Made by a program: the position numbers and the translations under genes
Shown here: positions 7,763 through 16,074 of the stretch, piece after piece
Layout of the letters: each line of letters begins with the position of its first letter
How positions within the stretch are numbered: position 1 is the first letter of the stretch
NCBI RefSeq assembly: GCF_027622875.1
Contig: NZ_JAPZVP010000006.1
Coordinates: 114,533 to 146,610 of the forward strand
Direction of reading: 5' to 3'
Source: Glycomyces luteolus
Lineage (GTDB): Bacteria; Actinomycetota; Actinomycetes; Mycobacteriales; Micromonosporaceae
Length of the DNA: 32,078 nucleotides
Notes under the pieces: model-generated
Told to the model about the DNA's origin: nothing
The model's input: only the letters and a program-made list of their open reading frames with translations
Databases searched by the model: none

Positions 7763-9010
7763 TTATGCGGCTCCCTTTGCGGCGAGGACGGGCGCGGGCA
7801 GGTCGGCCAGCAGGTGGCCCATGCGGTCGCGCTTGGTCGTCAGGTAGGCGAGGTTGTCGGGGGTGGCGTAGGTCGGCAGGGCGACCCGGTCGAGGACCTC
7901 GAGGCCGTGGCCTTCGATGCCGGCGCGCTTGTCCGGGTTGTTGGTCAGCAGCCGCATCGACTTGATGCCGAGGTCGTCGAGGATCTGCGCGCCGATGGCC
8001 CAGTCGCGGGCGTCGGCGGGCAGGCCCAGTTCGAGGTTCGCGTCCACGGTGTCGCGGCCCTGGTCCTGGAGCTGGTAGGCCTGGAGCTTGTGGACCAGGC
8101 CGATGCCGCGGCCCTCGTGGCCGCGCATGTAGAGCACGACGCCGCGGCCTTCGGCCTCGACGGCGCGCAGCGCGGCCTGGAGCTGGGGGCCGCAGTCGCA
8201 GCGCAGGGAGCCGAAGGCGTCGCCGGTGAGGCATTCGGAGTGGACGCGCACGAGCACGTCTTCGCCGTTGCCGATGTCGCCCTTGACGAGGGCGACGTGC
8301 TCGTTGCCGTCGAAGACGGCGCGGTAGCCGATGGCGGTGAACTGGCCGGCCTCGAGCGGGAGGCGGGCCTCGGCGAGGCGCTTGACGTGGACCTCGTTGC
8401 GCTGGCGCCATTCGACGAGCTGGGCGACGGTGATGAGCGCGAGGCCGTGCTCGTCGGCGAACTCGCGGAGCTCGGGCAGTCGCATCATGGTGCCGTCGTC
8501 GTTCATCATCTCGCTGAGGACGCCGACGGGTTCCTTGCCCGCAAGGCGGGCCAGGTCCACGGCGGCCTCGGTGTGGCCGGTGCGGACGAGCACGCCGCCT
8601 TCCTTGGCGCGCAGCGGGACCACGTGGCCGGGGCGGCTCAAGTCGCCCGCGACCGTGCCCGGGTTGGCGAGCACGCTGATGGTGTGGGCGCGGTCGGCGG
8701 CGGAGATGCCGGTGGCGATGCCGCGGCGGGCGTCGACGGTGACCGTGTAAGCGGTGCCCCGCGGGTCCTGGTTCTCGGCCGCCTGCGGCGGCAGTTGGAG
8801 CAGGTCGGCGCGGTCGGGGAGCATCGGCACGCACAGGTAGCCGCCGGTGTGGCGGATGGTGAACGCGACGAGCTCGGGCGTGGCGTCCTGGGCGGCGAAG
8901 ATGATGTCGCCCTCGTTCTCGCGGCCTTCGTCGTCGGCGACGATGACGGCCCGGCCCGCGGCGATCGCGGCGATCGCGTCTTCGACGGTGTCCATGCGGA
9001 TGTCGTTCAT
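7763..9010 (-). CDS. ribBA: Bifunctional DHBP synthase / GTP cyclohydrolase II
   Basis: This 415-residue enzyme supplies both precursors of riboflavin. The N-terminal half (about 1-205) makes 3,4-dihydroxy-2-butanone 4-phosphate from ribulose 5-phosphate; its acidic metal loop [10 protein letters not shown] is at 26-35. The C-terminal half opens GTP. It has the zinc cysteines of HSEC...RCDCG (Cys-x10-Cys-x-Cys) and the catalytic GHEGRGIGL loop. The frame is open well upstream, but the ATG at 9010 is the right start: it begins with the family's N-terminal helix, has GGGAG six to seven bases upstream, and overlaps the ribE stop in TGATG. The substrate ribulose 5-phosphate is also the substrate of Rpe, encoded upstream. 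Confidence 0.97.
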   Translation of the reverse strand: MNDIRMDTVEDAIAAIAAGRAVIVADDEGRENEGDIIFAAQDATPELVAFTIRHTGGYLCVPMLPDRADLLQLPPQAAENQDPRGTAYTVTVDARRGIATGISAADRAHTISVLANPGTVAGDLSRPGHVVPLRAKEGGVLVRTGHTEAAVDLARLAGKEPVGVLSEMMNDDGTMMRLPELREFADEHGLALITVAQLVEWRQRNEVHVKRLAEARLPLEAGQFTAIGYRAVFDGNEHVALVKGDIGNGEDVLVRVHSECLTGDAFGSLRCDCGPQLQAALRAVEAEGRGVVLYMRGHEGRGIGLVHKLQAYQLQDQGRDTVDANLELGLPADARDWAIGAQILDDLGIKSMRLLTNNPDKRAGIEGHGLEVLDRVALPTYATPDNLAYLTTKRDRMGHLLADLPAPVLAAKGAA

Positions 9011-9597
9011 CAGATGCTCCCGGCAGACTGGAGGAGTTTTTCGACGTGCTTGGCGACGACGTCGGTCTCGATGTGGACCGGGTCGCCGACCTGCTTGCGG
9101 CCCAAGGTGGTCGCTTCGAGCGTGGTGGGGATGAGGCCGACGCTGAACTCGTCGCCGTCGATGGCGGCGACGGTGAGCGAGGTGCCGTCGATGGTGATGG
9201 AGCCCTTCTCGACCACGTACCTGGCGAGGCCTTCGGGGAGGCGGAAGGTGACTTCCTCCCACTCGGCGGCGGGGGTGCGCTTCACGATGTGGGCGACGCC
9301 GTCCACGTGGCCCTGCACGAGGTGCCCGCCGAGTCGAGTGGTGAGGGTGGCGGCGCGCTCGAGGTTGACGGGGTCGCCGGGTTCGAGCTTGCCGATGACC
9401 GAGCGGCGGTAGGTCTCCTCCATGACGTCGGCGGTGAAGACATCGCCTTCGACGCTCACGACGGTGAGGCAGACGCCGTTGACGCTGATGGAGTCGCCGA
9501 GGGCGGCGTCAGAGGTGACGACGGGCCCGCGGACGGCCAGGAACGCTTCACTGGCCTTGACGACTTCGCCGAGTTCTTCGACGATTCCGGTGAACAC
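9010..9597 (-). CDS. ribE: Riboflavin synthase alpha subunit
   Basis: Riboflavin synthase dismutates two 6,7-dimethyl-8-ribityllumazines into riboflavin and the RibH substrate. The protein has 195 residues and begins with the hallmark MFTGIVEE. It holds two lumazine-binding beta-barrel repeats, seen as NGVCLTV in the first and DGTSLTV in the second, with [11 protein letters not shown] between. The start is GTG at 9597, with GGGAG eight bases upstream. It is the first large gene of the operon below the FMN riboswitch; a short upstream ORF (9610-9672) ends on its ribosome binding site. Some nomenclatures call this gene ribC. Confidence 0.97.
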   Translation of the reverse strand: MFTGIVEELGEVVKASEAFLAVRGPVVTSDAALGDSISVNGVCLTVVSVEGDVFTADVMEETYRRSVIGKLEPGDPVNLERAATLTTRLGGHLVQGHVDGVAHIVKRTPAAEWEEVTFRLPEGLARYVVEKGSITIDGTSLTVAAIDGDEFSVGLIPTTLEATTLGRKQVGDPVHIETDVVAKHVEKLLQSAGSI

Positions 9598-9609
9598 GGT
9601 TGGAACTCC

Positions 9610-9672
9610 CTACCTGCTGCGTACGATCTGCGGCGCGCAGGCGGGGGCAAGAGAATGGCTCGCAGGGGCCAC
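9610..9672 (-). CDS. Candidate 20-codon leader ORF below the FMN riboswitch
   Basis: On the minus strand a perfect AGGAGG (9684-9679) is followed after six bases by GTG (9672-9670) and 20 codons ([20 protein letters not shown]) to a TAG at 9612-9610. That TAG runs directly into the GGGAG that serves ribE, whose GTG is 12 bases further on. Both the AGGAGG and the GTG lie in the stem of the hairpin at 9661-9687. I do not know of a conserved peptide here. It may be a real leader whose translation is gated by FMN and coupled to ribE, or a chance ORF over a decoy or sequestering element. Confidence 0.4.
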   Translation of the reverse strand: MAPASHSLAPACAPQIVRSR

Positions 9673-9687
9673 CAGTGGCCTCCTGCG
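9661..9687 (-). promoter_or_regulatory. Expression-platform hairpin of the FMN riboswitch
   Basis: The arms 9675-9687 and 9661-9672 pair over 12 base pairs with one bulged base and a two-base tip. The hairpin starts three bases after the aptamer's closing helix. Its stem contains an AGGAGG and a GTG, so it could hide an initiation site or act as a terminator; no U-run follows it. Confidence 0.6.
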
Positions 9688-9689
9688 TT

Positions 9690-9829
9690 GCGTCTGCTCC
9701 CATCCGGACTTTAACCGTCGGTCCTGGATTCTCACCAGGTCAACCGTCCGCTGGATGCGGACGGGTCGCGGACTCGCAGGCCCTGGCCTGCTCACCGCCG
9801 GCTCGGAATTTCACCGACCCCGCTGACGC
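9690..9829 (-). ncRNA. FMN riboswitch (RFN element)
   Basis: Read on the minus strand, the segment shows the RFN aptamer hallmarks: GGTCGGTGAAATTCC at its 5' side, GGTGAGAATCC-like and GACGGTTAAAGTCCGGATGG in the middle and 3' parts, and closing arms at 9822-9829 and 9690-9697 that pair with one A-A mismatch. RFN elements bind FMN and switch off riboflavin synthesis or transport genes when FMN is plentiful. It controls ribE-ribBA-ribH. No confident promoter hexamers were found in 9830-9910, so the transcript start is not placed. Confidence 0.96.
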
Positions 9830-9910
9830 GCGTTTGCTACAAGGAATTGTGCCACGTGGATATTCCGCCGGGGTCCTCACTGTGACGCACCCTACTGACC
9901 GCAGGCGTGT

Positions 9911-10900
9911 TCAGCCGTCATTCGTCCAGAAGACGGGACGGCGGTTGGTGCGGCCGGGCGCGCGGCCCTCGGGGAAGGCCACGTAGTTCCCGGGGTGGGA
10001 TTTGGCGACGCTCTTGAGGGTGGTGGCCTCGGCTACGGCCTCGTAGGCATCGGCGAAGCGGCGCACGGTGGAGAGGGCGACGCCGGTGGAGAGCGTGGGC
10101 AGGCGCGAGCGGGTGAGGCGCCGGGAGGTGCGGTCGGCGTGCTCGATGTAGCCGCGCTCGACATCGCGCGGTTCGCAGAGCTGGCGGACGCGGCGGGCGA
10201 AGTGGTCGTTGAGGAAGCCGGTCACCGCTTCGGCGTGCTCGGGCAGGCAGAGGATGGTGAAGTCGTCGCCGCCCACGTGGCCGAGGAAGACCGGCGCGGC
10301 CCCGGCGTCCCCGGCGGCCGCGTACACGCATTCGGCGAGGGCTCGGATGAACTCGTCGCCGCGCACGAACCCGTACACGTCGTTGACCGCTTTGAACTGG
10401 TCGATGTCGATGTAGCACAAGGCGAACGGGTCGCCGCGTTTGATCCAGGCCTGGAGTTCGCGGAGGATCCTGTCGTTGCCGGGCATGCCGGTGAGCGGGG
10501 AGGACTCGCGGACCTCGCGGTGGCGGCGGATCGCCGAGTCGATGCGGGCCGAGACTTCGGCGGGGTCGAAGGGCTTGGCGATGTAGTCGTCGGCCCCGGC
10601 TTTGAGGCCGGCGATCTTGTCGGCCGAGGAGGGCCCGGCGCCGAGGAGGATGAGCGGCAGGCTCGCGGTGGCCGGGTCGGCGCGGAGCTGGCGGGTGAGG
10701 GCGAGTCCGTCGATGAACGGCAGGTCGGCTTCGAGCAGGACGATGCCGGGGCGGCGGAGCGCGATCCCGGCGAGCGCCTGGTAGCCGTCGCGGGCGAGCG
10801 CGGTGTCGAAGCCGTCGGCCCTCAGTCTCGCGGCGAGGAATTCGGCGATCTCGGGGTCGTTGTCGGCGATGAGGACCAATTCGGGGGTGGCGGCTGGCAT
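9911..10900 (-). CDS. Degenerate receiver-GGDEF protein
   Basis: This 329-residue protein has an N-terminal response-regulator receiver (about 8-125) and a GGDEF diguanylate cyclase domain (about 135-312). The receiver is atypical. The phosphoacceptor Asp is Glu57 (VLLEADLP), the acidic pair is D13-N14, the conserved Thr/Ser is Gly87, and only Lys109 (AKPF) is normal, so phosphorylation is unlikely. The GGDEF part keeps DIDQFKAVND (165-174) and STGVAL, but its signature is GGDDF (210-214). No RxxD inhibitory site is seen five residues before it. It may still make cyclic di-GMP or be a binding or scaffold protein. The ATG at 10900 is seven bases after the rpe stop; its ribosome binding site is poor. 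It lies where related genomes carry ribD/ribG. Confidence 0.88.
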   Translation of the reverse strand: MPAATPELVLIADNDPEIAEFLAARLRADGFDTALARDGYQALAGIALRRPGIVLLEADLPFIDGLALTRQLRADPATASLPLILLGAGPSSADKIAGLKAGADDYIAKPFDPAEVSARIDSAIRRHREVRESSPLTGMPGNDRILRELQAWIKRGDPFALCYIDIDQFKAVNDVYGFVRGDEFIRALAECVYAAAGDAGAAPVFLGHVGGDDFTILCLPEHAEAVTGFLNDHFARRVRQLCEPRDVERGYIEHADRTSRRLTRSRLPTLSTGVALSTVRRFADAYEAVAEATTLKSVAKSHPGNYVAFPEGRAPGRTNRRPVFWTNDG

Positions 10901-10907
10901 GTTCGCG

Positions 10908-11603
10908 TCATCCGGATGATCGCGCCGCGTCGGCGCGGGCGCGCAGGCGTCTGGCCGCATCGGCGGGGTCGGTCGCGCCGTAGACCGCGGTGCCGGCGAC
11001 GAACGCGTCGGCTCCGGCCTCCGCGGCGGCGGCGATGGTGTCGTCGGCGATGCCGCCGTCGACCTCGATGCGCAGCTCCAGGTGTCCGGAGTCGGCGTGG
11101 CGGCGGGCGGTGCGGACCTTGTCGAGCAGCTCGGGCATGAACTTCTGGCCGCCGAAGCCGGCCTTGATCGTCATGATGAGCAGCGTGTCGAAGGCGGGGA
11201 GGACGTCGAGGTAGTCCTCTACCGGGGTGTCGCGGTCGATCGCGAGCCCGGCTTTGGAGCCTGCTGCGCGCAAGTCCTTCGCGAGCCGGACGGGGTCGTC
11301 GGCGGCCTCGGCGTGGAAGGTGACGTTGTAGGCGCCGAGTTCGGCGTAGCCGGTCGCCCAGCGTTCGGGGTCCTCGATCATGAGGTGGCAGTCGAGCGGG
11401 ATGCCCGTGGCGGCCTTGAGGGACTTGACGACCGGCGGGCCGAGCGTCAGGTTGGGAACGAAGTGGTTGTCCATGACATCGACGTGGAGCCAGTCGACGG
11501 CCCCCTCGACCGCGTCGGCCGCCTCGGCGAGACGGGCGAAGTCCGCCGCCAGGAGACTCGGGGCGATGACGGTGTCGGCCTGCGCCGTTCGGAACTGTGC
11601 CAC
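10908..11603 (-). CDS. rpe: Ribulose-phosphate 3-epimerase
   Basis: This enzyme interconverts ribulose 5-phosphate and xylulose 5-phosphate in the pentose phosphate pathway. The TIM-barrel motifs are present: [13 protein letters not shown] (13-25), HVDVMD (His40, Asp42), CHLMIEDP (His73) and EVDGGI (catalytic Asp182). The phosphate loop reads [10 protein letters not shown] instead of the usual MTVNPGFGGQ, which is unusual but probably tolerated. I prefer the GTG at 11603 (231 residues), which matches the family's N-terminus. The frame is open to another GTG at 11645. No Shine-Dalgarno precedes 11603, but TACACT seven bases upstream suggests a leaderless mRNA. Rpe shares its substrate with RibBA, encoded downstream. 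Confidence 0.95.
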   Translation of the reverse strand: MAQFRTAQADTVIAPSLLAADFARLAEAADAVEGAVDWLHVDVMDNHFVPNLTLGPPVVKSLKAATGIPLDCHLMIEDPERWATGYAELGAYNVTFHAEAADDPVRLAKDLRAAGSKAGLAIDRDTPVEDYLDVLPAFDTLLIMTIKAGFGGQKFMPELLDKVRTARRHADSGHLELRIEVDGGIADDTIAAAAEAGADAFVAGTAVYGATDPADAARRLRARADAARSSG

Positions 11604-11609
11604 ACGGAC

Positions 11610-11632
11610 AGTGTAGGTCGCGGAACCGCGAC
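11610..11632 (-). promoter_or_regulatory. Probable leaderless rpe promoter with palindrome
   Basis: On the minus strand TACACT (11615-11610) ends six bases before the GTG start, placing transcription start at or next to the start codon. Immediately upstream, 11617-11632 is a perfect 16-base palindrome (GTCGCGG AA CCGCGAC on the plus strand) occupying the -10/-35 spacer. No good -35 is visible. The palindrome could be an operator, or a weak terminator for the GH6 gene. Confidence 0.45.
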
Positions 11633-11668
11633 GCAGGCCGGACACCGGGTGCCTGTTGTGATGTCAGA

Positions 11669-13033
11669 TCAGCAGGGGACGTCCATGTCGGCTGCGGCGC
11701 CGGAGGCGACGAAGCCGAACAGCTCCTTGGTCTGGCCCGCCGCGACGGTGGCGTTCCAGCCGACGTCCTTGGCGGTGACGGTCTTGCCGGAGGTGGTCAG
11801 CTGGGTGTTCCAGCTGCTCGTGACCGCTTGGGAGCCGGGCCAGGTCCACGAGACCGTCCAGCCGTTCACGGCCTGGTCGGCGGTCATCGAGACCTTGCCC
11901 TGCCAGCCCGTGCCCCAGTCGCTGACGACGTCGATGTGGACGGTGCAGTCCGTCTCGCCGGGCCCGCCGGTGGTGGGGTTGTCGCTGGTCGGGCCGCCGG
12001 TCGGGCTGGTCACCGGGTCGGTCGGCTCGACCTGGCCGGGCCAGCCGCTGCCGGCGTTGTTGGCGAGCTGGTAGGCCAGGTCGGGGATGAACTGGCCCGC
12101 GGAGCCCGCGCAGCCGTCGGCCTCGCCGGGGAGCTTCACCCACAGGTAGGCGTCGATGCCGCTGACGCCGGTGGCGGTGGTCGGGAACTTGCCGATGGCG
12201 CGGCCGGGCGGGTCGCACCAGTCGTTCGGGTTCGGCGGGTTCAGCGGGCCGTTGCCGTTGCGGCTGGTGTCGATCACGGCGGTCTTGCCGGAGCCGACGA
12301 TGCCGCGGATCTGGTTGGCGTAGGCGGTGGCCTCGTCGGTGGTGCGGTAGTTGGAGACGTTGAGGGAGAAGCCGTCGGCGTATTGGATGCCCGCTGCCTG
12401 GAGGCGCCTGCCGGCTTCGGCGGCGGTGAGCCAGGCCGAGTTCCCGGCGTCGAGGTAGACCTTCGCCTCCGGGGAGGCGGCGTTGAGTTTCTGGGCCGCG
12501 TAGCTGAGGGAGGCGTTGATCTGGGCGCGTTCGGTGGCGTTGTGGCAGTCCTGCGCGAGCACGTCGGGTTCGATCACGATGTACGCGGGCCCGTCGATCT
12601 CGTTCGCGATCTGGTCGATCCAGCCGCGGTAGGCGTTGTGGTCGGGGGCGCCGCCGCCGGAGTGGCCGCCGCAGTCGCGGTTGGGGATGCCGTAGACGAC
12701 CATGATCGGGGCCGCGCCGTCCGCGGCCGCGCCGTCGACGACCGCGGCGACCTGCGCGGCGATCCCGCCGGTGGGGTTGTACTGGGTGAACCAGGTGCCC
12801 GCGGGGGTCTCGGCGATCCGGTCGCGGATCATGCCCGCCCGCCAGTCGTTCGGGTTCTGGTTGACCCACCGGGCCGCTCCCGTGTTCGGGTTCGTCCACA
12901 GTGCTTGGGCTTGGGCGCTGACGTCCTCCTGCGCGCCCGCATTGGGGCTGAGGAGGAAGCCCGCGCTGAGCGCGGCCGCCACCGCGGTTGCGGCTCCCGC
13001 GACGATCGCCGCGAGACGCTGTCGTCGTTTCAT
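11669..13033 (-). CDS. Secreted GH6 endoglucanase with CBM2
   Basis: This is a 454-residue inverting cellulase. A signal peptide (1-34, KRR followed by an Ala-rich core and ending NAGA) precedes the family 6 catalytic domain (about 38-330). Its general acid is Asp120 in IPNRDCGGHSGGG; Asp157 (IEPDVLA) and Asp255 (IDTSRNG) are the other key acids. A short Pro/Thr/Gly linker (335-360) leads to a family 2 cellulose-binding module (363-454) closed by Cys363 and Cys454, with surface tryptophans around 377, 392-398 and 426. The open-loop organisation fits an endoglucanase like Thermobifida Cel6A, but an exo mode cannot be excluded by eye. AGGAG lies seven bases before the ATG. A CebR-like operator and a TTGACA lie upstream. 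It interrupts the rsmB-rpe neighbourhood. Confidence 0.95.
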   Translation of the reverse strand: MKRRQRLAAIVAGAATAVAAALSAGFLLSPNAGAQEDVSAQAQALWTNPNTGAARWVNQNPNDWRAGMIRDRIAETPAGTWFTQYNPTGGIAAQVAAVVDGAAADGAAPIMVVYGIPNRDCGGHSGGGAPDHNAYRGWIDQIANEIDGPAYIVIEPDVLAQDCHNATERAQINASLSYAAQKLNAASPEAKVYLDAGNSAWLTAAEAGRRLQAAGIQYADGFSLNVSNYRTTDEATAYANQIRGIVGSGKTAVIDTSRNGNGPLNPPNPNDWCDPPGRAIGKFPTTATGVSGIDAYLWVKLPGEADGCAGSAGQFIPDLAYQLANNAGSGWPGQVEPTDPVTSPTGGPTSDNPTTGGPGETDCTVHIDVVSDWGTGWQGKVSMTADQAVNGWTVSWTWPGSQAVTSSWNTQLTTSGKTVTAKDVGWNATVAAGQTKELFGFVASGAAADMDVPC

Positions 13034-13085
13034 CTTGGTGCTCCTAGGGTCAGTCGTGCCGGTAACCCGGGGAAATATTCACCCC

Positions 13086-13091
13086 TGTCAA
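13086..13091 (-). promoter_or_regulatory. -35 element of the GH6 gene
   Basis: A perfect TTGACA on the minus strand lies six bases downstream of the CebR-like operator and 53 bases before the start codon. No good -10 is seen at 16-19 bases, so the promoter may need an activator or use extended contacts. Confidence 0.4.
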
Positions 13092-13096
13092 TGGAA

Positions 13097-13110
13097 TGGT
13101 AGCGCTTCCA
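13097..13110. promoter_or_regulatory. CebR-like cellulase operator
   Basis: TGGTAGCGCTTCCA matches the 14-base CebR operator TGGGAGCGCTCCCA at 12 of 14 positions and is centred on AGCGCT. CebR is the LacI-family repressor released by cello-oligosaccharides in Streptomyces and Thermobifida. The site is 64 bases upstream of the GH6 start, next to a TTGACA. Confidence 0.75.
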
Positions 13111-13137
13111 AATCGACGGGTTTCGATGCCCCACCCG

Positions 13138-13191
13138 AAAAAAAGCGGCCCCCTCCTGCGACCGGTTCGCACCGTGACGCGGGAAGGGGCC
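13138..13191 (-). terminator. Rho-independent terminator of def-fmt-rsmB
   Basis: On the minus strand the arms 13191-13178 and 13160-13147 form a 14-pair stem with one mismatch and one G-U pair. GC and seven U residues (13144-13138) follow. It starts 15 bases after the rsmB stop. Confidence 0.85.
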
Positions 13192-13205
13192 AGCGAGCTG
13201 GAATG

Positions 13206-14606
13206 TTATCGGTTGCCGGTTTTGCGAAGCAGCGCAAGGAACATCGCGTCGGTGCCGTGGCGGTGCGGCCACAGCTGCACGAAGTCGCCGCGCTCCGAAC
13301 CGGGCACGCGCTTGGTGAGCCAATCTGGACGGACGAGCTCCGCTCCCCCGGCCGCGAGCACCGACTCGACCACCTCGGACGTCTCTGCGCCGACCGGCGA
13401 GCAGGTCACGTACGCGACGATCCCGCCCGGCCGCGCCAGGCGCAGACCCGAGGCGAGGAGTTCGCGCTGCAGCGGCACCAGGTCGTCGATGTCGCTGCGC
13501 TGCTTGCGCCACCGTGCCTCCGGCCGGCGGCGCAGCGCGCCGAGGCCCGAGCACGGGGCGTCCACGAGCACCCGGTCGGCCGAACGGGCCTTCCCGTAGG
13601 TCCGGCCGTCGCCGGTGTGGACGGTGACGGGCAGGCCTCGCGAGGCCTTCGCCACCAGCTCCGCCCGGTGCGACTGGATCTCCACCGCATCGAGCGTCGC
13701 GTCCCTTTGCGCCGCAATGGCACCGAGCAGGCCGGTCTTACCGCCGGGACCGGCGCACAGGTCGACCCACGACCGGTCCGGCCCTTCGAGCGGGGCCTCC
13801 GCGAGCTGCACGGCGACCAGCTGGCTGCCCTCGTCCTGGACATGCGCGAGCCCGGTCGCGACGGCCCGCACCCGGCCCGGATCGCCGCTCGGCAGGTACA
13901 CCGCGTACGGCGACCACTGGCCGTGCTCGCCCCCGCGAGTCTCGCGCGAGAGGTCGCCCTTGGTGATGCGACCGGGCTTGGCGCACAAGTGCACCGGCGG
14001 CGCGACGTTGTCCGCTGCCAGAGCGGGCGGCAGCTCGTCCGCGCCCAGCACCGCCTCGAACTCGGCCGAGATCCACTGCGGGTGCGCGTAGCGCAGCGAG
14101 AGGTCGTGGAGGCGGTCGCCGGTGGCGAGCTCCGCGGTCCACTCCTCGAGGTCCTTCGCGGCGACCTTGCGCAGCACGGCGTTCGCGAGTCCGGAGACGC
14201 GCGGCGAGACCGCGGCCTTGACGAGGCTGACGGTGGTGGCGACCGCCGCGTGCGCGGGGATGCGCATGTACAGGAGCTGGTAGGCGCCCAGGCAGAGGGC
14301 GTCCACGAGGTCCTGCTGGAGCTGGCGGATCTCGCGGCCGGAGGCGGCGGCGAGGATCGCTTCGAGGGTGCCCAGGCTGCGGAGCGTGCCGTAGGTGAGC
14401 TCGGTGGCGAGGGCGGCGTCGCGGCCGGTGTTGTCGGTCTCGGCGAGCATCCGCGGCAGCACGAGGTTGGCGTAGGCGTTGTCGGCGGTGACGGCGTTGA
14501 TCGCGTCGAACGCGACGCGGCGCGGGTTCACCTTCGGGCGGTCGCGCTCATCGGCGGCGCGCGGGCCGGAACGGCTGCTGCGTCGGCGGTTGCTGTTGTC
14601 GCTCAT
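13206..14606 (-). CDS. rsmB: 16S rRNA m5C967 methyltransferase
   Basis: RsmB (Fmu/Sun) methylates C967 of 16S rRNA with S-adenosylmethionine. The protein has 466 residues. It starts with a basic disordered tail (about 1-28), then the NusB-like RNA-binding domain (about 30-160) and the Rossmann methyltransferase domain. The latter shows the SAM motif [10 protein letters not shown], motif [22 protein letters not shown] with its releasing Cys, and motif VI VTCSP with the catalytic Cys. The true start is ATG at 14606, which overlaps the fmt stop in ATGA; the open frame beyond it lies inside fmt. It ends the def-fmt-rsmB operon. Confidence 0.96.
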   Translation of the reverse strand: MSDNSNRRRSSRSGPRAADERDRPKVNPRRVAFDAINAVTADNAYANLVLPRMLAETDNTGRDAALATELTYGTLRSLGTLEAILAAASGREIRQLQQDLVDALCLGAYQLLYMRIPAHAAVATTVSLVKAAVSPRVSGLANAVLRKVAAKDLEEWTAELATGDRLHDLSLRYAHPQWISAEFEAVLGADELPPALAADNVAPPVHLCAKPGRITKGDLSRETRGGEHGQWSPYAVYLPSGDPGRVRAVATGLAHVQDEGSQLVAVQLAEAPLEGPDRSWVDLCAGPGGKTGLLGAIAAQRDATLDAVEIQSHRAELVAKASRGLPVTVHTGDGRTYGKARSADRVLVDAPCSGLGALRRRPEARWRKQRSDIDDLVPLQRELLASGLRLARPGGIVAYVTCSPVGAETSEVVESVLAAGGAELVRPDWLTKRVPGSERGDFVQLWPHRHGTDAMFLALLRKTGNR

Positions 14607-15526
14607 ACGAATACCGGGCTCTCGGTCTGGAGGCCGCGGCCCCATGCGGCGGCGTCCATGGGCTTCTTCCCGGCTGGCTGGACCTGGTCGAGGAGGACCG
14701 GGTCGGTGGCGGTGCCGACATGGACGGACTTCTTGGCGAGGGCGATCTGGCCGGGGGCGAGGCGCGGACCCTCGGGGTCGGGGCGGACGGGGCCGAGGCG
14801 CAGGCGCTGGCCTTCGAACTCGGTCCAGGCCCCGGGGGCGGGGGTGACGGCGCGGATGCGGCGGTCGACGGCGAAGGCGGGGTCGGTCCAGCGGACGCGG
14901 GCGTCTTCGACGGTGATCTTGGGGGCGTAGGAGACGCCGTCCTCGGGCTGCGGTTCACCGACGATGACGCCGGCTTCGAGGGCGTTGACGACGTCGACGG
15001 TGAGGCGGGCGCCGGCGACGGCGAGACGGCCGAGGAGGTCGCCGGAGGTGTCGGTGGCGTCGATCGGCTCGGTGAGGCGGCCGTAGACGGGGCCGGTGTC
15101 GAGTCCGGCTTCGAGCTGGAAGACGCAGGCGCCGGTCATCTCGTCGCCGTTGAGCACGGCGTGCTGCACGGGGGCGGCGCCGCGCCATGCGGGCAGGAGC
15201 GAGAAGTGCAGGTTGATCCAGCCGAGGCGCGGGATCTCCAGGGCTGCGGGCGGCACGAGCGCGCCGTAGGCGACGACCGGCACGATGTCGGCGTCGAGTT
15301 CGCGCAGGCGGTCGAGGAACTCGGGTTCGCGCGGTTTCGCGGGCGTGAGTACTTCGACGCCGTGCTCGTCGGCCCAGGCGGCGACGGGCGAGCGGGAGAC
15401 CTTGCGGCCGCGCCCGGTGCGCGCGTCGGGGCGGGTCAGCACCGCCACCACTTCGTGGTCGGACGCGTGGAGGGCCTCGAGGGTCGGCAGTGCGACCTCC
15501 GGGGTCCCGGCGAAGACGATCCTCAT
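14603..15526 (-). CDS. fmt: Methionyl-tRNA formyltransferase
   Basis: Fmt formylates initiator Met-tRNA using 10-formyltetrahydrofolate. The protein has 307 residues, the usual length. The N-terminus [14 protein letters not shown] opens the Rossmann domain. The catalytic triad is Asn105 and His107 in [13 protein letters not shown] and Asp143 in GLDTGP. The C-terminal OB-like tRNA-binding domain spans about 205-307. The ATG at 15526 overlaps the def stop (ATGA), and its own stop overlaps the rsmB start in the same way, so the three genes are coupled. Confidence 0.97.
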   Translation of the reverse strand: MRIVFAGTPEVALPTLEALHASDHEVVAVLTRPDARTGRGRKVSRSPVAAWADEHGVEVLTPAKPREPEFLDRLRELDADIVPVVAYGALVPPAALEIPRLGWINLHFSLLPAWRGAAPVQHAVLNGDEMTGACVFQLEAGLDTGPVYGRLTEPIDATDTSGDLLGRLAVAGARLTVDVVNALEAGVIVGEPQPEDGVSYAPKITVEDARVRWTDPAFAVDRRIRAVTPAPGAWTEFEGQRLRLGPVRPDPEGPRLAPGQIALAKKSVHVGTATDPVLLDQVQPAGKKPMDAAAWGRGLQTESPVFV

Positions 15527-16074
15527 CGCTTGAAGAACACACCCTTGGAGTCGTGGGGGGTGACTTTGACTTTGACGTCTTCGTTGTACCAGTCCTGGGA
15601 CTGGATCTCGGCCATCGCGGCCTTGCGGCGGTCGGAGTCGAGGCGGTCGATGAAGATGATGCCGTCGAGGTGGTCGGTCTCGTGCTGGAGGCAGCGGGCC
15701 ATGAGGCCGGTGCCGACGATCTGGAGGGGGTCGCCGTATTCGTTGAAGCCCTTGGCGACGACGTTCTGACGGCGGACGGTGTCGAAGTAGAGCCCGGGGA
15801 GGGAGAGGCAGCCTTCGGGGCCGTCCTGCTCCTCTTCGTCGGGGAATTCGAGCACGGGGTTGACGATGTGGCCGATGACGTCGTCGACGTCGAAGGAGAA
15901 CACTCGTTTGCTGACGCCCAGCTGGGGTGCGGCGAGCCCGGCGCCGCCTTCGTCGCGCATGGTGTCGAGCAGGTCCTTCACGAGGCCCCGCAGTTCCTTG
16001 TCATAGGTGTCGACTTCCTCGGCGGCGGTGCGCAGGACCGGGTCGCCGAAGATGCGGATGGGCTGAATCGACAA
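15523..16074 (-). CDS. def: Peptide deformylase
   Basis: Def removes the N-formyl group from nascent proteins using a metal ion. The 183-residue form shows the three family motifs: GAGLAAPQ (44-51), EGCLS (87-91, Cys89 metal ligand) and HETDH (131-135, His131 and His135 ligands, Glu132 catalytic). I chose the TTG at 16074 because GGAAGG is eight bases upstream and the protein then begins [15 protein letters not shown], as in other actinobacterial deformylases. The frame stays open upstream to an ATG at 16317, which would add 81 residues including a membrane helix; see findings. Confidence 0.95.
   Translation of the reverse strand: MSIQPIRIFGDPVLRTAAEEVDTYDKELRGLVKDLLDTMRDEGGAGLAAPQLGVSKRVFSFDVDDVIGHIVNPVLEFPDEEEQDGPEGCLSLPGLYFDTVRRQNVVAKGFNEYGDPLQIVGTGLMARCLQHETDHLDGIIFIDRLDSDRRKAAMAEIQSQDWYNEDVKVKVTPHDSKGVFFKR

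Noticed and set aside
7203..8834. 543-codon minus-strand frame over ribH and ribBA
   Set aside because: It is a shadow of ribH and ribBA, both of which show full family motifs.
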